This document shows positions 1 to 10,124 of a DNA stretch of 64,000 bases, piece by piece (positions within the stretch are counted from its first letter, which is position 1; each line of letters begins with the position of its first letter). The position numbers and the translations under genes are program-made. This DNA is from Cherax quadricarinatus (taxonomy: Eukaryota; Arthropoda; Malacostraca; Decapoda; Parastacidae): contig NC_091298.1 of the NCBI RefSeq assembly GCF_038502225.1, positions 44,364,183 through 44,428,182 of the forward strand. The letters are read 5' to 3'. The notes beneath the pieces are model-generated. The model was given only the letters and a program-made list of their open reading frames with translations, had not been told where the DNA came from and made no database searches.

Positions 1-365
1 CAGGTTCGCTATTTGGCAACGTAAGGCAAATTGTTGGTTTATGCGTGACTGTTCATCAGAGATACCTCCTGGGATTTTATCTAATATTTTTACTTCATTC
101 TTTTGTTTAGACGAGAAAGTAAAATCACGAAAATAGAAGACAGTCCTCGATTTTTAATAGCTAGTCATTGAACTTTGAGAAGTCGTATTTAATACTTTAT
201 ATTTAGATAGAATAACCATTTTATTTTTTTTAACTGCAAAAACTTTGAATGCATCATTTATGGTGCTAAGTAACTCAGTGCCAATGAGGGACACTCGCAT
301 GTTAACCCCATCCCCTCCATCCTCCCTTCCTGTGTGGTCTGTTGTTTTTTTTCTAAGATTACGCT
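1..365. other. No gene recognised
   Basis: AT-rich sequence. Only short open frames with no recognisable domain, and no tandem structure seen. Confidence 0.5.
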
Positions 366-402
366 CAAGTAGCCATATTTCACTATGAAATATGGCTACT
401 TG
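366..402. repeat. Perfect 15-bp inverted repeat
   Basis: Arms CAAGTAGCCATATTT (366-380) and AAATATGGCTACTTG (388-402) are exact reverse complements around a 7-bp loop. The hairpin lies just upstream of the 37-bp tandem repeat and shares the CCATATTTCA word with it. Confidence 0.9.
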
Positions 403-417
403 AAATATGGATTGTAG

Positions 418-546
418 CTCTCTGTGAGAGCTACAAACCATATTTCATTATGGGTCTCTGTGAGAGCTACAAACCATATTTCATTATGGGTCTCTGTGAG
501 AGCTACAAACCATATTTCATTATGGGTCTCTGTGAGAGCTACAAAC
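418..546. repeat. 37-bp tandem repeat, about 3.4 copies
   Basis: The unit contains CTGTGAGAGCTACAAACC followed by ATATTTCATTATGGGTCT and repeats almost without change. Short peptides readable across it are repeat translations. Confidence 0.9.
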
Positions 547-1138
547 ACTACATTCGACTCTGTGATTGGTCCACTAAAAATCAATATTTTGTTTTTGTTG
601 CAAAAATATAGAATGTTATATGATTTGTTGTGTATTTGCAGTACCTCCTGACCGAGGTGGTACAATATTCTTGTCATCCTGGGGACTGAATGGCTGTAAT
701 TACCAGTGTTAGTGATGACATGTGACTTGCACATTCTAACTACTTTCAAGTGGTATGCTGAGCAGTGTGTAATAGTATCGTTTCTCATTTTTTGTGTGTA
801 ACGTATTTTAGGACTATATGCTTGCTGGAGACAGATATATATATATAGTTCCTTATTTAAGATCATGGTATTCTTGGGGGAAGGGGGGGGGGTGAAATCT
901 GTACCATTTTTTTTTTCAGACATTTCGTATCCGAACACCCCAGACGCAAAATTTATATGTTTCTATTTTCCTCTGAATGTGATTTATAGGGATTGTACTG
1001 CCAGTTGATTCACTTGTTACTGGATTTGTATTAAATGATTTGTGTATTGTTCCATGTTCTTTGTTACTTACAATATTTATTTCTTTGTATCAGCAGTCAT
1101 GCCAGACTTTTCTGTTGAATTTTATGTGGCATTATATG
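547..1138. other. No gene recognised
   Basis: AT-rich sequence with a short (AT)n at about 836-847 and a G-run near 884-891. No coding similarity seen. Confidence 0.5.
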
Positions 1139-1271
1139 TACTACTCTTTTGTGCACTACTCTTCTGTGCACTACTCTTTTGTGCACTACTCTTCTGTGCA
1201 CTACTCTTTTGTGCACTACTCTTTTCTGTACTACTCTTTTCTGTATTACTCTTTTCTGTACTACTCTTTTG
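1139..1271. repeat. 15-bp tandem repeat
   Basis: Alternating variants of CTACTCTTTTGTGCA (TTTTGTG, TTCTGTG and TTTTCTG forms), about 9 copies. The unit is five codons long, so frames stay open on both strands. Not a gene. Confidence 0.9.
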
Positions 1272-1627
1272 TGATGCCAATTTCCTGTATCAGGGAAGTT
1301 ATAAGAGGCTTTATGCAAAGTGTTTGTTGGTTCACATAGGAATAATAAGAAATTAATTTAAAGAAGAGATGTCGACCAGTATTTTCGTGATGCTTATTAT
1401 AACACATCCGTCTATATCATGCAGCCAGCAAATTAAATGTTTTTTTTTGTAGGCTAAGTTTAGTGTTTTCCCGGGAAAATCCAGTACATTTAGTAACCCA
1501 GTCTGATATATTTGATAAGTTATACATGTACGATGCGCCGACCTGTGGTAACACAATGAGAAGTTCTTGTCCATGGTCGCAATATTTCTTTATTTACAGT
1601 AATTGTGTAGTTAGTAGTTTCTGGTGT
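1272..1627. other. No gene recognised
   Basis: Low-complexity AT-rich sequence between the 15-bp array and the TG tract. Nothing supportable seen. Confidence 0.45.
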
Positions 1628-1672
1628 CTAGCCGGGTGTGAGGCTTGTGTGTATGTGTGTGTGTGTGTGTGT

Positions 1673-1724
<52 letters not shown>
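1628..1724. repeat. TG microsatellite with one GCCGGGTGTGAGGCTTG core
   Basis: One copy of the core GCCGGGTGTGAGGCTTG is followed by interrupted (TG)n. The tract touches the 3' end of the LINE copy that starts near 1725. Confidence 0.9.
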
Positions 1725-1727
<3 letters not shown>

Positions 1728-2339
1728 CACCTATTTGTACTCACCTATTTGTGGTTGCAGGGGTCGAGTCCTAGCTCCTGGCCCCGCCTCTTCACCGGTT
1801 GCTACTAGGCCCTCTCTCTACCCGCTCCATGAGCTTTATCAAACCTCGTCTTAAAACTGTGTATGGTTCCTGCCTCCACTACGTCATTTTCTAGGCTATT
1901 CCACTGCCTTACAACTCTATGACTGAAGAAATACTTCCTACTATCTCTCTGACTCATTTGTGTCTTCAACTTCCAATTGTGGCCTCTTGTTTTTGTGTCC
2001 CCTCCCTGGAACATCCTGTCCTTGTCCACCTTGTCTATTCCACGCAGTATTTTATATGTCGTTATCATGTCTCCCCTGACCCTCCTGTCCTCCAGTGTCG
2101 TCAGGCCGATTTCCCTTAATCTTTCTTCATAGGACATTCCCCTTAGCTCTGGAACTAACCTTGTTGCAAACCTTTGTACTTTCTCTAGTTTCTTGACGTG
2201 GTTTATCAAGTACGGGTTCCAAACAGGTGCTGCATACTCCAGTACGGGCCTGACATACACGGTGTACAGTGTCTTGAATGATTCCTTACTAAGGTGTCGG
2301 AATGCTGTTCTCAGGTTTGCCAGGCGCCCATATGCTGCA

Positions 2340-2342
<3 letters not shown>
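1725..2342 (-). mobile_element. CR1/L2-like LINE, copy 1, 5'-truncated
   Basis: Minus-strand non-LTR retrotransposon fragment of about 620 bp. Its 3' end carries two direct repeats of AAATAGGTGAGTAC and then (AC)n, like the short terminal repeats of CR1/L2-group LINEs. The body encodes the C-terminal part of a reverse transcriptase. The truncated 5' end near 2342 also abuts (TG)n, so both edges lie in TG repeat. The longer copy at 2579-6960 confirms orientation and the 3' terminus. Confidence 0.8.
1805..2260 (-). pseudogene. RT C-terminal fragment (LINE copy 1)
   Basis: An open frame of 151 codons with the post-RT region typical of CR1/L2-type ORF2: YVRPVLEYAAPVWNP near the N-terminus, a VQRFATRLVPELR helix, and FFSHRVVRQWNSLE towards the end. 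There are no RT catalytic motifs, because the 5' truncation removed them. It would have acted in target-primed reverse transcription. It is open over this span but not functional alone. Confidence 0.85.
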
Positions 2343-2395
<53 letters not shown>

Positions 2396-2408
2396 CCGGG
2401 TGCGAGGC

Positions 2409-2475
<67 letters not shown>

Positions 2476-2524
2476 CCGGGTGCGAGGCTTGTGTGTGTGT
2501 GTGTGAGAGAGCCGGGTGCGAGGC

Positions 2525-2557
<33 letters not shown>

Positions 2558-2578
2558 CCGGGTGCGAGGCTTGTGTGT
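2343..2578. repeat. TG/AG microsatellite with GCCGGGTGCGAGGCTTG cores
   Basis: (TG)n and (GA)n tracts alternate with four copies of GCCGGGTGCGAGGCTTG. The same composite unit forms the array at 8957-9790. Confidence 0.9.
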
Positions 2579-2677
2579 GTACTCACCTATTTGTACTCAC
2601 CTATTTGTGGCTGCAGGAGTCGAGTCATAGCTCCTAGCCCCGCCTCTTCGCTGATTGCTACTAGGTCCTCTCTCTTA

Positions 2678-2977
2678 GGTGGCCCGGTGGCCTGGTGGCT
2701 AAAGCTCCCGCTTCACACACGGAGGGCCCGGGTTCGATTCCCGGTGGGTGGAAACATTTCGACACGTTTCTTTATACCTGTTGTCCTGTTCACCTAGCAG
2801 CAAATAGGTACCTGGGTGTTAGTCGACTGGTGTGGGTCGCATCCTGGGGGACAAGATTAAGGACCCCAATGGAAATAAGTTAGACAGTCCTCGATGACGC
2901 ACTGATTTTCTTGGGTTATCCTGGGTGGCTAACCCTCCGGGGTTAAAAATCCGAACGAAATCTTATCTTATCTTATC
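2678..2977 (+). mobile_element. tRNA-derived SINE nested in the LINE
   Basis: A tRNA-like head holds an A-box-like TGGCCTGGTGGCT and a perfect B box GGTTCGATTCC at 2731-2741. A body follows with the shared block TAGTCGACTGGTGTGGGTCG and then a (TCTTA)n tail. LINE sequence on each side matches copy 1 continuously (TACTAGG-CCTCTCTCT to CCATGAGCTT), so the SINE inserted into the LINE. A short TCTCT-like duplication at the ends is blurred by the tail. Confidence 0.85.
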
Positions 2978-2999
2978 TCCCTGCCCCATGAGCTTCATC

Positions 3000-3549
3000 A
3001 TACCTCGCCTTAAAACTATGTATGGTTCCCGCCTCCACTACGTCACTTTCTAGGATATTCCACGACCTGACTACTCTATGACTGAAGAAATACTTCCTAA
3101 CATCCCTTTGATTCATCTGAGTCTTAACTTCCAATTGTGACCTCTTGGGTCTGTGTCCCTTCTATGGAACATCCCGTCTTTGTCCACCTTGTCTATTCCG
3201 CGCAGTATTTTATATGTCGTTATCATGTCTCCCCAGACCCTCCTGTCCTCCAGTGTCGTCAGGCCGATTTCCCTCAACCTTTCTTCGTAGGACAATCCCG
3301 TAGCTCTGGGACTAGTCTTGTTGCAAACCTTTGCACTTTCTCTAATTTCTTTACGTGCTTGACTAGGTGTGGATTCCAAACTGGTGTTGCATACTCCAGT
3401 ATGGGCCTGACGTAAATGGTATAATGAGTCTTGAACGAATCCTTACTGAGGTATCGGAACGCTATCCATAGGTTTGCCAGGCGCCCGTATGCTGCAGCAG
3501 TTATCTGATTAATGTGCGCCTCAGGAGATATACTCGGTGTTATACTCAC
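3000..3549 (-). pseudogene. RT C-terminal region of LINE copy 2
   Basis: Two overlapping minus frames (3549-3274 and 3379-3113) together give the region after the RT catalytic core: YVRPILEYATPVWNP, KVQRFATRLVPELR and YEERLREIGLTTLEDRR. A frameshift near 3290 separates them. It is homologous to 1805-2260, with which it shares most residues. Confidence 0.8.
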
Positions 3550-3603
3550 CCACAGATCTTTTTCCTTGAGTGAGGTTTGCAGTCTTTGGCCATCTAAACT
3601 ATA

Positions 3604-4650
3604 TTATGTCTGCGGTCTTCTTTGCCCATCCCCAATCTTCACGACTTTGCATTTGGCAGGGCTAAACTCAAGGAGCCAGTTGCTGGACCAGGCTTGTAGC
3701 CTGTCCAGGTCTTTTCTTAGTCCTGCCTGATCCTCATCCGATTTGATTCTTCTCATTAACTTCACATCATCTGCAAACAAGGGCACTTCTGAGTCTATCC
3801 CTTCCGTTATGTCGTTCACATATACCAAGAACAGCACAGGTCCTAGGACTGACCCCTGTGGAACCCCGCTTGTCACAGGCGCCCACTCTGACACCTCGTC
3901 ACGTACCATGACTCGTTGTTGCCTCCCTGTCAGGTATTCTCTGATCTATTGCAGTGCCTTTCCTGTTATGTGTGCCTGATCCTCTAGCTTTTGTAGTAAC
4001 CTCTTGTGAGAAACTGTGCCGAAGGCCTTCTTGCAGTCCAAAAAAATGCAGTCGATCCACCCCTCTCTCTCTTGTCTTACTTCTGTCACCTTGTCATAAA
4101 ACTCTAGTAGGTTTGTGACACAGGATTTTCCTTCCCTGAAACCGTGCTGGTTGTCAATTATACACTTGTTTCTTTCCAGGTGTTCCACCACTCTCCTCCT
4201 GACGATCTTCTCCATGACCTTGCATACTATACACGTTAGTGATACAGGTCTGTAGTTTAGTGCTTCATGTCTGTCTCCCTTTTTAAAAATTGGGACTACG
4301 TTTGCCATCTTCCATACCTCAGGGAGTTGCCCAGTTTCAAATGTGTGTTGAAGATCTTTGTTAATGGCACACACAATATCTCTGCTCCCTCTTTAAGGAC
4401 CCATGGAGAAATGTTGTCTGGTCCCACCGCCTTTGAGGTGTCAAGTTCGCATAGCAGCTTCTTCACCTCCTCCTTGGTTATATGTACCTCATCCAGCACT
4501 TGCTGGTGTACCCCCCCTGTTCTGATTTCCTTGAGTCCTACTAGTTTCCACTGTAAATACTTCTTTAAATCTCGTGTTGAGCTCCTGACATACCTCTCGG
4601 TCGTTTCTTGTGAATTCCCCATCACCCTTCCTCAGTCTGATTACCTGGTC
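3604..4650 (-). pseudogene. Reverse transcriptase core of LINE copy 2, frameshifted
   Basis: Spread over three minus frames. 4625-4296 has VGPDNISPWVLKE. 4374-3946 has NYRPVSLTC, QHGFREGKSC and DCKKAFGTVSHKRL, where the motif A context normally reads KAFD and here reads KAFG. 3909-3604 has SGVPQGSVLGPVLF and FADD, the equivalent of the YADD box. Motif order is that of a non-LTR RT. The split frames make it inactive. Confidence 0.88.
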
Positions 4651-5936
4651 CTTGACTGTTGTTTTCCTCCTTATGTGGCTGTACAACAGCTTCGGGTCAG
4701 TCTTGACTTTTGATGCTATGTCATTTTCATATTGTCGCTGAGCCTCCCTTCTTATCTGTGCATATTCGTTTCTGGCTCTTCGGCTAATCTCTTTATTTTC
4801 CTGAGTTCTCTGTCTTCTGTACCTTTTCCATTCTCTAGTACACCTAGTTTTTGCCTCCCTACACCTTTGGGTGAACCAAGGACTCGTTCTGTTCTTCCCA
4901 TTATTTCTGTTTCCCTTGGGAACAAACCTCTCCTCTGCCTCCTTGCATTCTGTTGCCACATAGTCCATCATTTCTTGTACTGGTTTTCCTGTCAGTTCCC
5001 TCTCCCACTGAATGTCTTGAAGGAAGTTCCTCATGCCTGAGTAGTTCCCCCTTTTGTAGTTTGGTTTTTCCCAACCTATTCCTGCTACTCTCTCCACTTG
5101 GAGCTCAACTATGTAGTCGAAGCACAGAACCACATGGTCACTAGCTCCCAGGGGCCTTTCATACATGATATCCTCGATGTCCGAACTACTCAAGGTGAAT
5201 ACAAGGTCCAGTCTTGCTGGTTCATCCTCTCCTCTCTCTCTCTGGTAGTGTCTCTAACATGTTGATGCATGAGGTTTTCCAGTACCACATCCATCATCTT
5301 GGCTCTCCATGTTTTGGGACCCCCACGGGGCTCCAGGTTTTCCCAGTCAATCTCCTTGTGATTGAAAGCACTCATAACTAGTAACTTTGCTCCCCCCATG
5401 TGTGCTCTCCTGGCTACCTCGGCTAGTGTGTCGACCATTGCTTTGTTGCTCTCATCGTATTTTTGTCTTGGCCTCCTGCAGTTCTGTGGTGGGTTGTACA
5501 TTACTGCAATTATCACCTTATGTCCCTCAGACTGGATTGTTCCTACTAAGTAGTCCCTTTCGCCCGTGCCATCCATTCCTTTCATTTTCTCAAAACCCCA
5601 CTGGCTTTTAATGAGCAGTGCAACTCCTCCGGATGGAAAGATTGAATCTGTTATTATTCTGGTGAGTTTTGTTTCTGTGAGTGCTATTATGTCTGGAGAT
5701 GTCTCCTTGATTCTTTTGTGCCGCTCCTCATACTTATTTGTTATTCCATCTGCATTTGAATACCACACCTTCAACTTCTTTTCTAAGACTGTGGTCTGGG
5801 AGGGATATTGGGGTTGGGGAAGTGGGAGACCTGATAAGGAACTATGGGTGGTTGCTGTGGGGGTGGAGTTTGTAATGCAGTGGGTGGGGGCATTGGATGT
5901 GGCATGGATGTTTTGGTTTAGAGTGTTTGGTTGCAC
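4489..5936 (-). pseudogene. AP-type endonuclease of LINE copy 2
   Basis: The 5936-5190 frame starts with a Pro/Thr-rich segment, then KVWYSNADGITNKYEER, ALTETKL and SGGVALLIK. The usual GDFN block reads SAFN, losing the catalytic Asp. After a frameshift near 5190, the next frame (5193-4489) carries GASDHVVLCFDY, the SDH motif, and a linker to the RT. This enzyme nicks target DNA to prime reverse transcription. Lost D and frameshift indicate it is inactive. Confidence 0.85.
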
Positions 5937-6960
5937 TGGGGTTGACCTGGTTGGGAGACTTCTACAGGAAGTTGTGAGGGAGGCTGTATTTGATCTTCTT
6001 CCTCGGTCTGGGATCTCCTGTCTGTCTTCTCAATCCCCTCTCTTTCCTCCTTTCGCCTTTGTAAATTCTCTCTCAGTTTCTGCTTTTCTTCTTGTGTTCT
6101 GTCGCGGTTGAGATACACCTTTCTGTATGCCGGCATGTCCCTTAATCGTGCTTTCTCCTGTAGGATCCTGTTCCGAGTTGATTCTGCCTTGAAGGTCACT
6201 TTCACTGGCCGGGTTCTTTTTTTTCATAAACCCCCCTATTCTCCAAAAATTTTCCAGCTGGGTCATGTCGTCTTCTCCTATTGCTTTCATGATGCTTTCA
6301 ATTGCTTTTTTCCCCTTGTTTTCTTGCTTCATATGTTTCCCCTTCAACTTCCTGGAGCCCATACACAAAGACTGACCTCACTCTTTCATTCTCCCACTGC
6401 ATATCTCTGCGTATCCCCTCATTCAATTTGATTTCCTCCATTGCAGCTTTTCTTTCTTCAGTTTCACTAGCTAATGTACTTGGGCTCAGTGGCCTGTCAT
6501 TTTCCCTTCTCGGCTTTCCCTGGGCTCTGCTGTGGTCTGTTAGGGCCTCCACATATAGCTTAGCTCTTTCATTTACTACAGTCTCCACTGACAGAGCTTC
6601 TACATACAGTTTTGCTCCTTCTTTCCCTACAGTCCCCTTATCTGTGACATTCTGGTAGCAGTCTCTGATGGCAATCCCAAAATGTTCTTTAGTTCTTTAG
6701 GCTGTTTCAGATTTTTCAGTTCCTCTTCTAAACTCTGTATCCTAGCCTCTGCTGCTTTGACTTGTACCTCCCACTTCCTGCTTTCCATATCTATCCTCTC
6801 TTTCATTCTCATGCTAAGTTCTTCTAGTTTCTTTTCCCATTCATGTTCCCTTTTTATGAGCTCTGCTGCCCAATCTTCCTTTGCAGCTCCCTCCTCCTGC
6901 CCCTTGGTTTTTCTTCCTGCTCTCTGGCAACCCTTTTTTGTTTTATCCTGATTGCCTCAG
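5918..6960 (-). pseudogene. ORF1 of LINE copy 2, broken
   Basis: Four minus frames reconstruct an ORF1 in outline. They are a Glu/Lys-rich coiled coil (6812-6627, with EARIQSLEEELKNLKQ), a central part with VRSVFVYGLQEVEGE (6588-6298), a part with GEDDMTQLENFWRIGGF (6368-6030), and a C-terminal segment with VTFKAESTRNRILQEKARL (6205-5918). ORF1 proteins bind LINE RNA. The middle resembles an RNA-binding fold, which is a guess from its pattern. Several frameshifts break it. Confidence 0.7.
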
Positions 6961-7250
6961 AGTGGGAAACCTATGTAATTCTGTGTGTTAGGTTAGTAGT
7001 GTGTATGTCATAGTGTGGGGGGGGGAGGTAGAGGAGGAACTGTGGCTATGTGGGAGAGGAGTGGGGAGGGGGATTTAGGGGGGAATATGGGGAGTGGGAA
7101 GGAGGGAGAAGCAAGTGGGTGAGTGGGAGAGGGAGAGGGGAAAGGAGAGAGAGGTGGGGAGGGGGAGGGTGAAAGAGGGAGAGGAGGGATCAGGGGAAGG
7201 AATGAGATGTCGGTGGGGAGGGGGGAGTGTATGTGTGAGTCTGGATATGT
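6961..7250. other. G/A-rich tract, possibly LINE 5' UTR
   Basis: From 7010 to 7235 the plus strand is almost all G, A and T with many GGGAGGGGG runs. It lies directly upstream, in LINE sense, of ORF1. It could be the LINE 5' UTR or an unrelated purine tract. No gene seen. Confidence 0.5.
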
Positions 7251-7252
7251 GT

Positions 7253-7332
<80 letters not shown>
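7251..7332. repeat. (TG)n microsatellite
   Basis: About 80 bp of nearly pure TG with one TATG interruption. Confidence 0.95.
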
Positions 7333-7483
7333 AATTATGTGTGGAATTATGTGTGGGTTTATTATGTGTCTGAAAGGTAGGTGACTTGTGCGGTGTAATG
7401 TGGAGTCTCAGTGGTCCTTGACTGACCACAACTTCTTGTGACCTGACCCCCACCCTCCTGGGACTTGACCTGCACCTACTTGC
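7333..7483. other. No gene recognised
   Basis: Short unique spacer between TG tracts. It has a duplicated (G)TGTGGAATTATGTGTG-like start and no coding evidence. Confidence 0.5.
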
Positions 7484-7563
7484 AGTGTGTGTGTATGTGT
7501 GTATGTGTGTGTGTATGTGTGTGTGTGTGGGTGCGCATGCATGTGTGTGTGTGTATATGTGTG
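7484..7563. repeat. Interrupted (TG)n microsatellite
   Basis: TGTG with TATG and GCGCATGC interruptions. It abuts LINE copy 3. Confidence 0.9.
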
Positions 7564-7612
7564 TACTCACCTAGTTGAGGTTGCGGGGGTCGAGTCCGAG
7601 CTCCTGGCCCCG
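7564..7612 (-). mobile_element. CR1/L2-like LINE, copy 3, extreme 5' truncation
   Basis: About 48 bp matching only the 3' terminus: TACTCACCTAGTTGAGG, GGGGTCGAGTC and GAGCTCCTGGCCCCG. It is bordered on both sides by TG repeat. Only one copy of the 3' terminal repeat is present, against two in copies 1 and 2. Confidence 0.8.
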
Positions 7613-7619
7613 AGTGTGT

Positions 7620-7671
<52 letters not shown>

Positions 7672-7847
7672 TCGCCTAGTTACCATTTTGTCCTAGTACA
7701 TGTGTGTGTGTGTATGTGTGTGTGTGTATGTGTGCATATGTGTGTGTTCGTGTGTATGGGGGAGGTATGAGGGGGAGATACTGTTAATACATACCAGTAA
7801 TTCTGGGTTATAAAAAGTGGAAATTGCTACTATAAGTGTCTGCTCTT

Positions 7848-7909
<62 letters not shown>
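7613..7909. repeat. TG-rich tracts around a short unique spacer
   Basis: (TG)n at about 7613-7669, 7699-7750 and 7850-7908, separated by short unique sequence that includes TTCGCCTAGTTACC near 7671. Confidence 0.85.
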
Positions 7910-7911
<2 letters not shown>

Positions 7912-8811
7912 GAGGGATGGTTAGGGGGGTAGGTGGTGTGGTTTAAAGATCCGTTATACCTCTCTGTCGTGTAGGCTCAAAATTTAGTCCCAGCTGTCTT
8001 TCCTAGTAATGCTACTCTCTCCACTTATTGCCCTTTCTGGATTTAAGTATCAATTATTGCTGGTTATTATCCTATTCCTTTTTAACATTGAGAGAGGACT
8101 TCCTAGCTTCCTAGGTATTCTTACTGCTAATAACTACTGGTAGTAATACTGCCTTACCCCTATGTTACCCCTCGCTAGACTGCTGTCCTCCCACACTCGT
8201 CAACACTATCTTACTTTATCTATGCTATTTGTACTCTAATTCTGGTAATAGCTTGCAGGAGTGAGTGACCAGTATCTAACAGTGATGCAAGGCCAGAAGC
8301 CAGAGCCTGCAACATGCAAACCACAAATAGGTGAGTGATACTTGCGCTGGCAACGGTGCGGTGACAAGTTGCCAGATGCTGATGACGAAGTCGTCGTACG
8401 TAGGCCTTAAATCCCTATTTTGGAGATCCTTCACCCGTGATGTTTATAACCATATATGCTCATACATCCCGCGTTCCTCACGCGATTTCACTTTTCACTT
8501 ATGATAGTATACACTTCACATTATATACACTTCACTTTATATGTATAATGGCACACAACTTGTCATGACGTCACTGCTTAAGCAGGCCTACTGCTGCCAC
8601 CTTCCCTTGTTATATATTTTATTTTTCCTTTCTCCTTTTGCTTATTAACATTTTCACTCTCACTGTATGGTGCCCCACATTTCACTTGTTAGCCAAACGC
8701 TGGTAATTCTTGAACACCCACTTCCACACTCACTTTGATCTTTGTATGTTTGACTCTGTGTGGCAACAGCGCCTAGTAGACCCACAACGGTTTGGTAGTA
8801 GACCCACAACG
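7910..8811. other. No gene; faint LINE 3'-end trace at 8289-8338
   Basis: Mostly unique sequence. At 8319-8336 the plus strand reads AACCACAAATAGGTGAGT, the sense form of the CR1/L2-like 3' end, preceded by a diverged GGCCAGAAGCCAG. This suggests an old sense-strand fragment. A 21-22 bp duplication containing GTAGACCCACAACGGTT lies at 8771-8814. Confidence 0.5.
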
Positions 8812-8814
8812 GTT

Positions 8815-8851
<37 letters not shown>

Positions 8852-8868
8852 CCGGGTGCGAGGCTTGT
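8812..8868. repeat. (TG)n(AG)n with one GCCGGGTGCGAGGCTTG core
   Basis: TG tract, GA tract and one copy of the core unit directly before LINE copy 4. Confidence 0.9.
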
Positions 8869-8955
8869 GTGTACTCACCTAGTTGTACTCACCTAATTGT
8901 GGTTGCAGGGGTCGAGACTAAGCTCCTGGCCCCGCCTCTTCACTGATCGCTACTA
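8869..8955 (-). mobile_element. CR1/L2-like LINE, copy 4, 5'-truncated
   Basis: About 87 bp of the LINE 3' end: two variant terminal repeats (ACTCACCTAGTTGT and ACTCACCTAATTGTGG), then GGGGTCGAGAC, CTCCTGGCCCCGCC and TCGCTACTA. TG repeats lie immediately on both sides. Confidence 0.85.
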
Positions 8956-9225
8956 TGTGTGTGTGTGAGAGCCGGGTGCGAGGCTTGTGTGTGTGTGTAT
9001 GTGTGTGAGCCGGGTGCGAGGCTTGAGTGTGTGTGTGTGAGAGAGAGCCGGGTGCGAGGCCTGTGTGTGTGTGTGAGAGAGCCGGGTGCGAGGCTTGTGT
9101 GTGTGTGTGAGAGAGCTGGGTGCGAGGCTTGTGTGTGTGTGTGTGAGAGCCGGGTGCGAGGCTTGTGTGTGTGTGAGAGCCGGGTGCGAAGCCTGTGTGT
9201 GTGTGTGTGAGAGCCGGGTGCGAAG

Positions 9226-9281
<56 letters not shown>

Positions 9282-9609
9282 CCGGGTGCGAGGCTTGTGT
9301 GTTTGTGAGAGCCGGGTGCGAGGCCTGTGTGTGTGTGAGAGAGCCGGGTGCGAGGCCTGTGTGTGTGTGAGAGAGCCGGGTGCGAGGCTTGTGTGTGTGT
9401 GAGAGCCGGGTGCGAGGCTTGTGTGTGTGAGAGAGAGAGCCGGGTGCGAGGCTTGTGTGTGTGTGTGAGAGCCGGGTGCGAGGCTTGTGTGTGTGTGTGT
9501 GTGAGAGCCGGGAGCGAGGCTTGTGTGTGTGTGAGAGCCGGGTGCGAGGCTTGTGTGTGTGTGATAGCCGGGTGCGAGGCTTGTGTGTGTGTGAGAGCCG
9601 GGTGCAAAG

Positions 9610-9643
<34 letters not shown>

Positions 9644-9790
9644 AGCCGGGTGCGAAGCCTGTGTGTGTGTGAGTGCCGGGTGCGAGACTTGTATGTGTAT
9701 GAAAGTGAGAGCCGGGTGTGAGACTTGTGTGTGTATGTGTGAAAGTGAAAGCCAGGAGCGAGGGCTGTGTATGTGAAAGTAAGAGACTTA
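8956..9790. repeat. Composite minisatellite, about 23 cores joined by TG/AG linkers
   Basis: The core GCCGGGTGCGAGGCTTG (variants GCCTG, AAGCC and GAGCGA) recurs about 23 times, with (TG)n and (GA)n linkers of variable length. Long open frames on both strands are repeat translations without start context. Confidence 0.92.
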
Positions 9791-9903
9791 TGAGGGTGTG
9801 GACAGGCAGGGGGAAGAGACAGGCAGGGGGAACTGGCATGGGGGGGACAGGCAGGGGGGACTAGTAGGGGGGACAGGCAGGGGGGACTGGTAGGGGGGAC
9901 CAT
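9791..9903. repeat. G-rich tandem repeat, G-quadruplex-capable
   Basis: Repeats of ACAGGCAGGGGGGACT and GGTAGGGGGGACC, with runs of five to seven G at short spacing on the plus strand. Confidence 0.85.
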
Positions 9904-10124
9904 ACGAATAAATGTGCACAAAACTGATTTACTGTTGCATAATGAAGATCCTTGTAAATATTTTTTTTTTTTTTTCACCAGTGACCTCATATCAATATAC
10001 TTATATATCACAAGGATATATGATAATAAGAATAATGCAGTATACCTCTCAGAATTTTGCTTGACAGATTACGCTGAACTTAGGGACTATTTGACTAGTG
10101 TTGAGTTGGATAACTTGACCAATA
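9904..10124. other. No gene recognised
   Basis: AT-rich sequence with a T-run at 9960-9975. No domain or repeat structure seen. Confidence 0.5.

Larger units (their letters stand above)
2579..6960 (-). mobile_element. CR1/L2-like LINE, copy 2, near full length, decayed
   Basis: Minus-strand two-ORF non-LTR retrotransposon of about 4.1 kb plus a nested SINE. In sense order it has an ORF1 with coiled coil (about 6960-5918), an AP-type endonuclease (about 5936-5060), a reverse transcriptase (about 4650-3600), a C-terminal region (about 3550-3000), and a 3' UTR ending in two AAATAGGTGAGTAC repeats and (AC)n. Frameshifts and lost catalytic residues show it is dead. The 3' end meets TG repeat at 2578. 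The 5' end is unclear: G-rich DNA at 7010-7235 could be 5' UTR, and beyond it TG repeat resumes. CR1/L2 placement rests on motif style and 3' repeats, not on a phylogeny. Confidence 0.85.

Noticed and set aside
2311..2630. Cys/Val or His/Thr repeat proteins over TG tracts (also 8918-10011)
   Set aside because: Microsatellite translations with no conserved non-repeat part.
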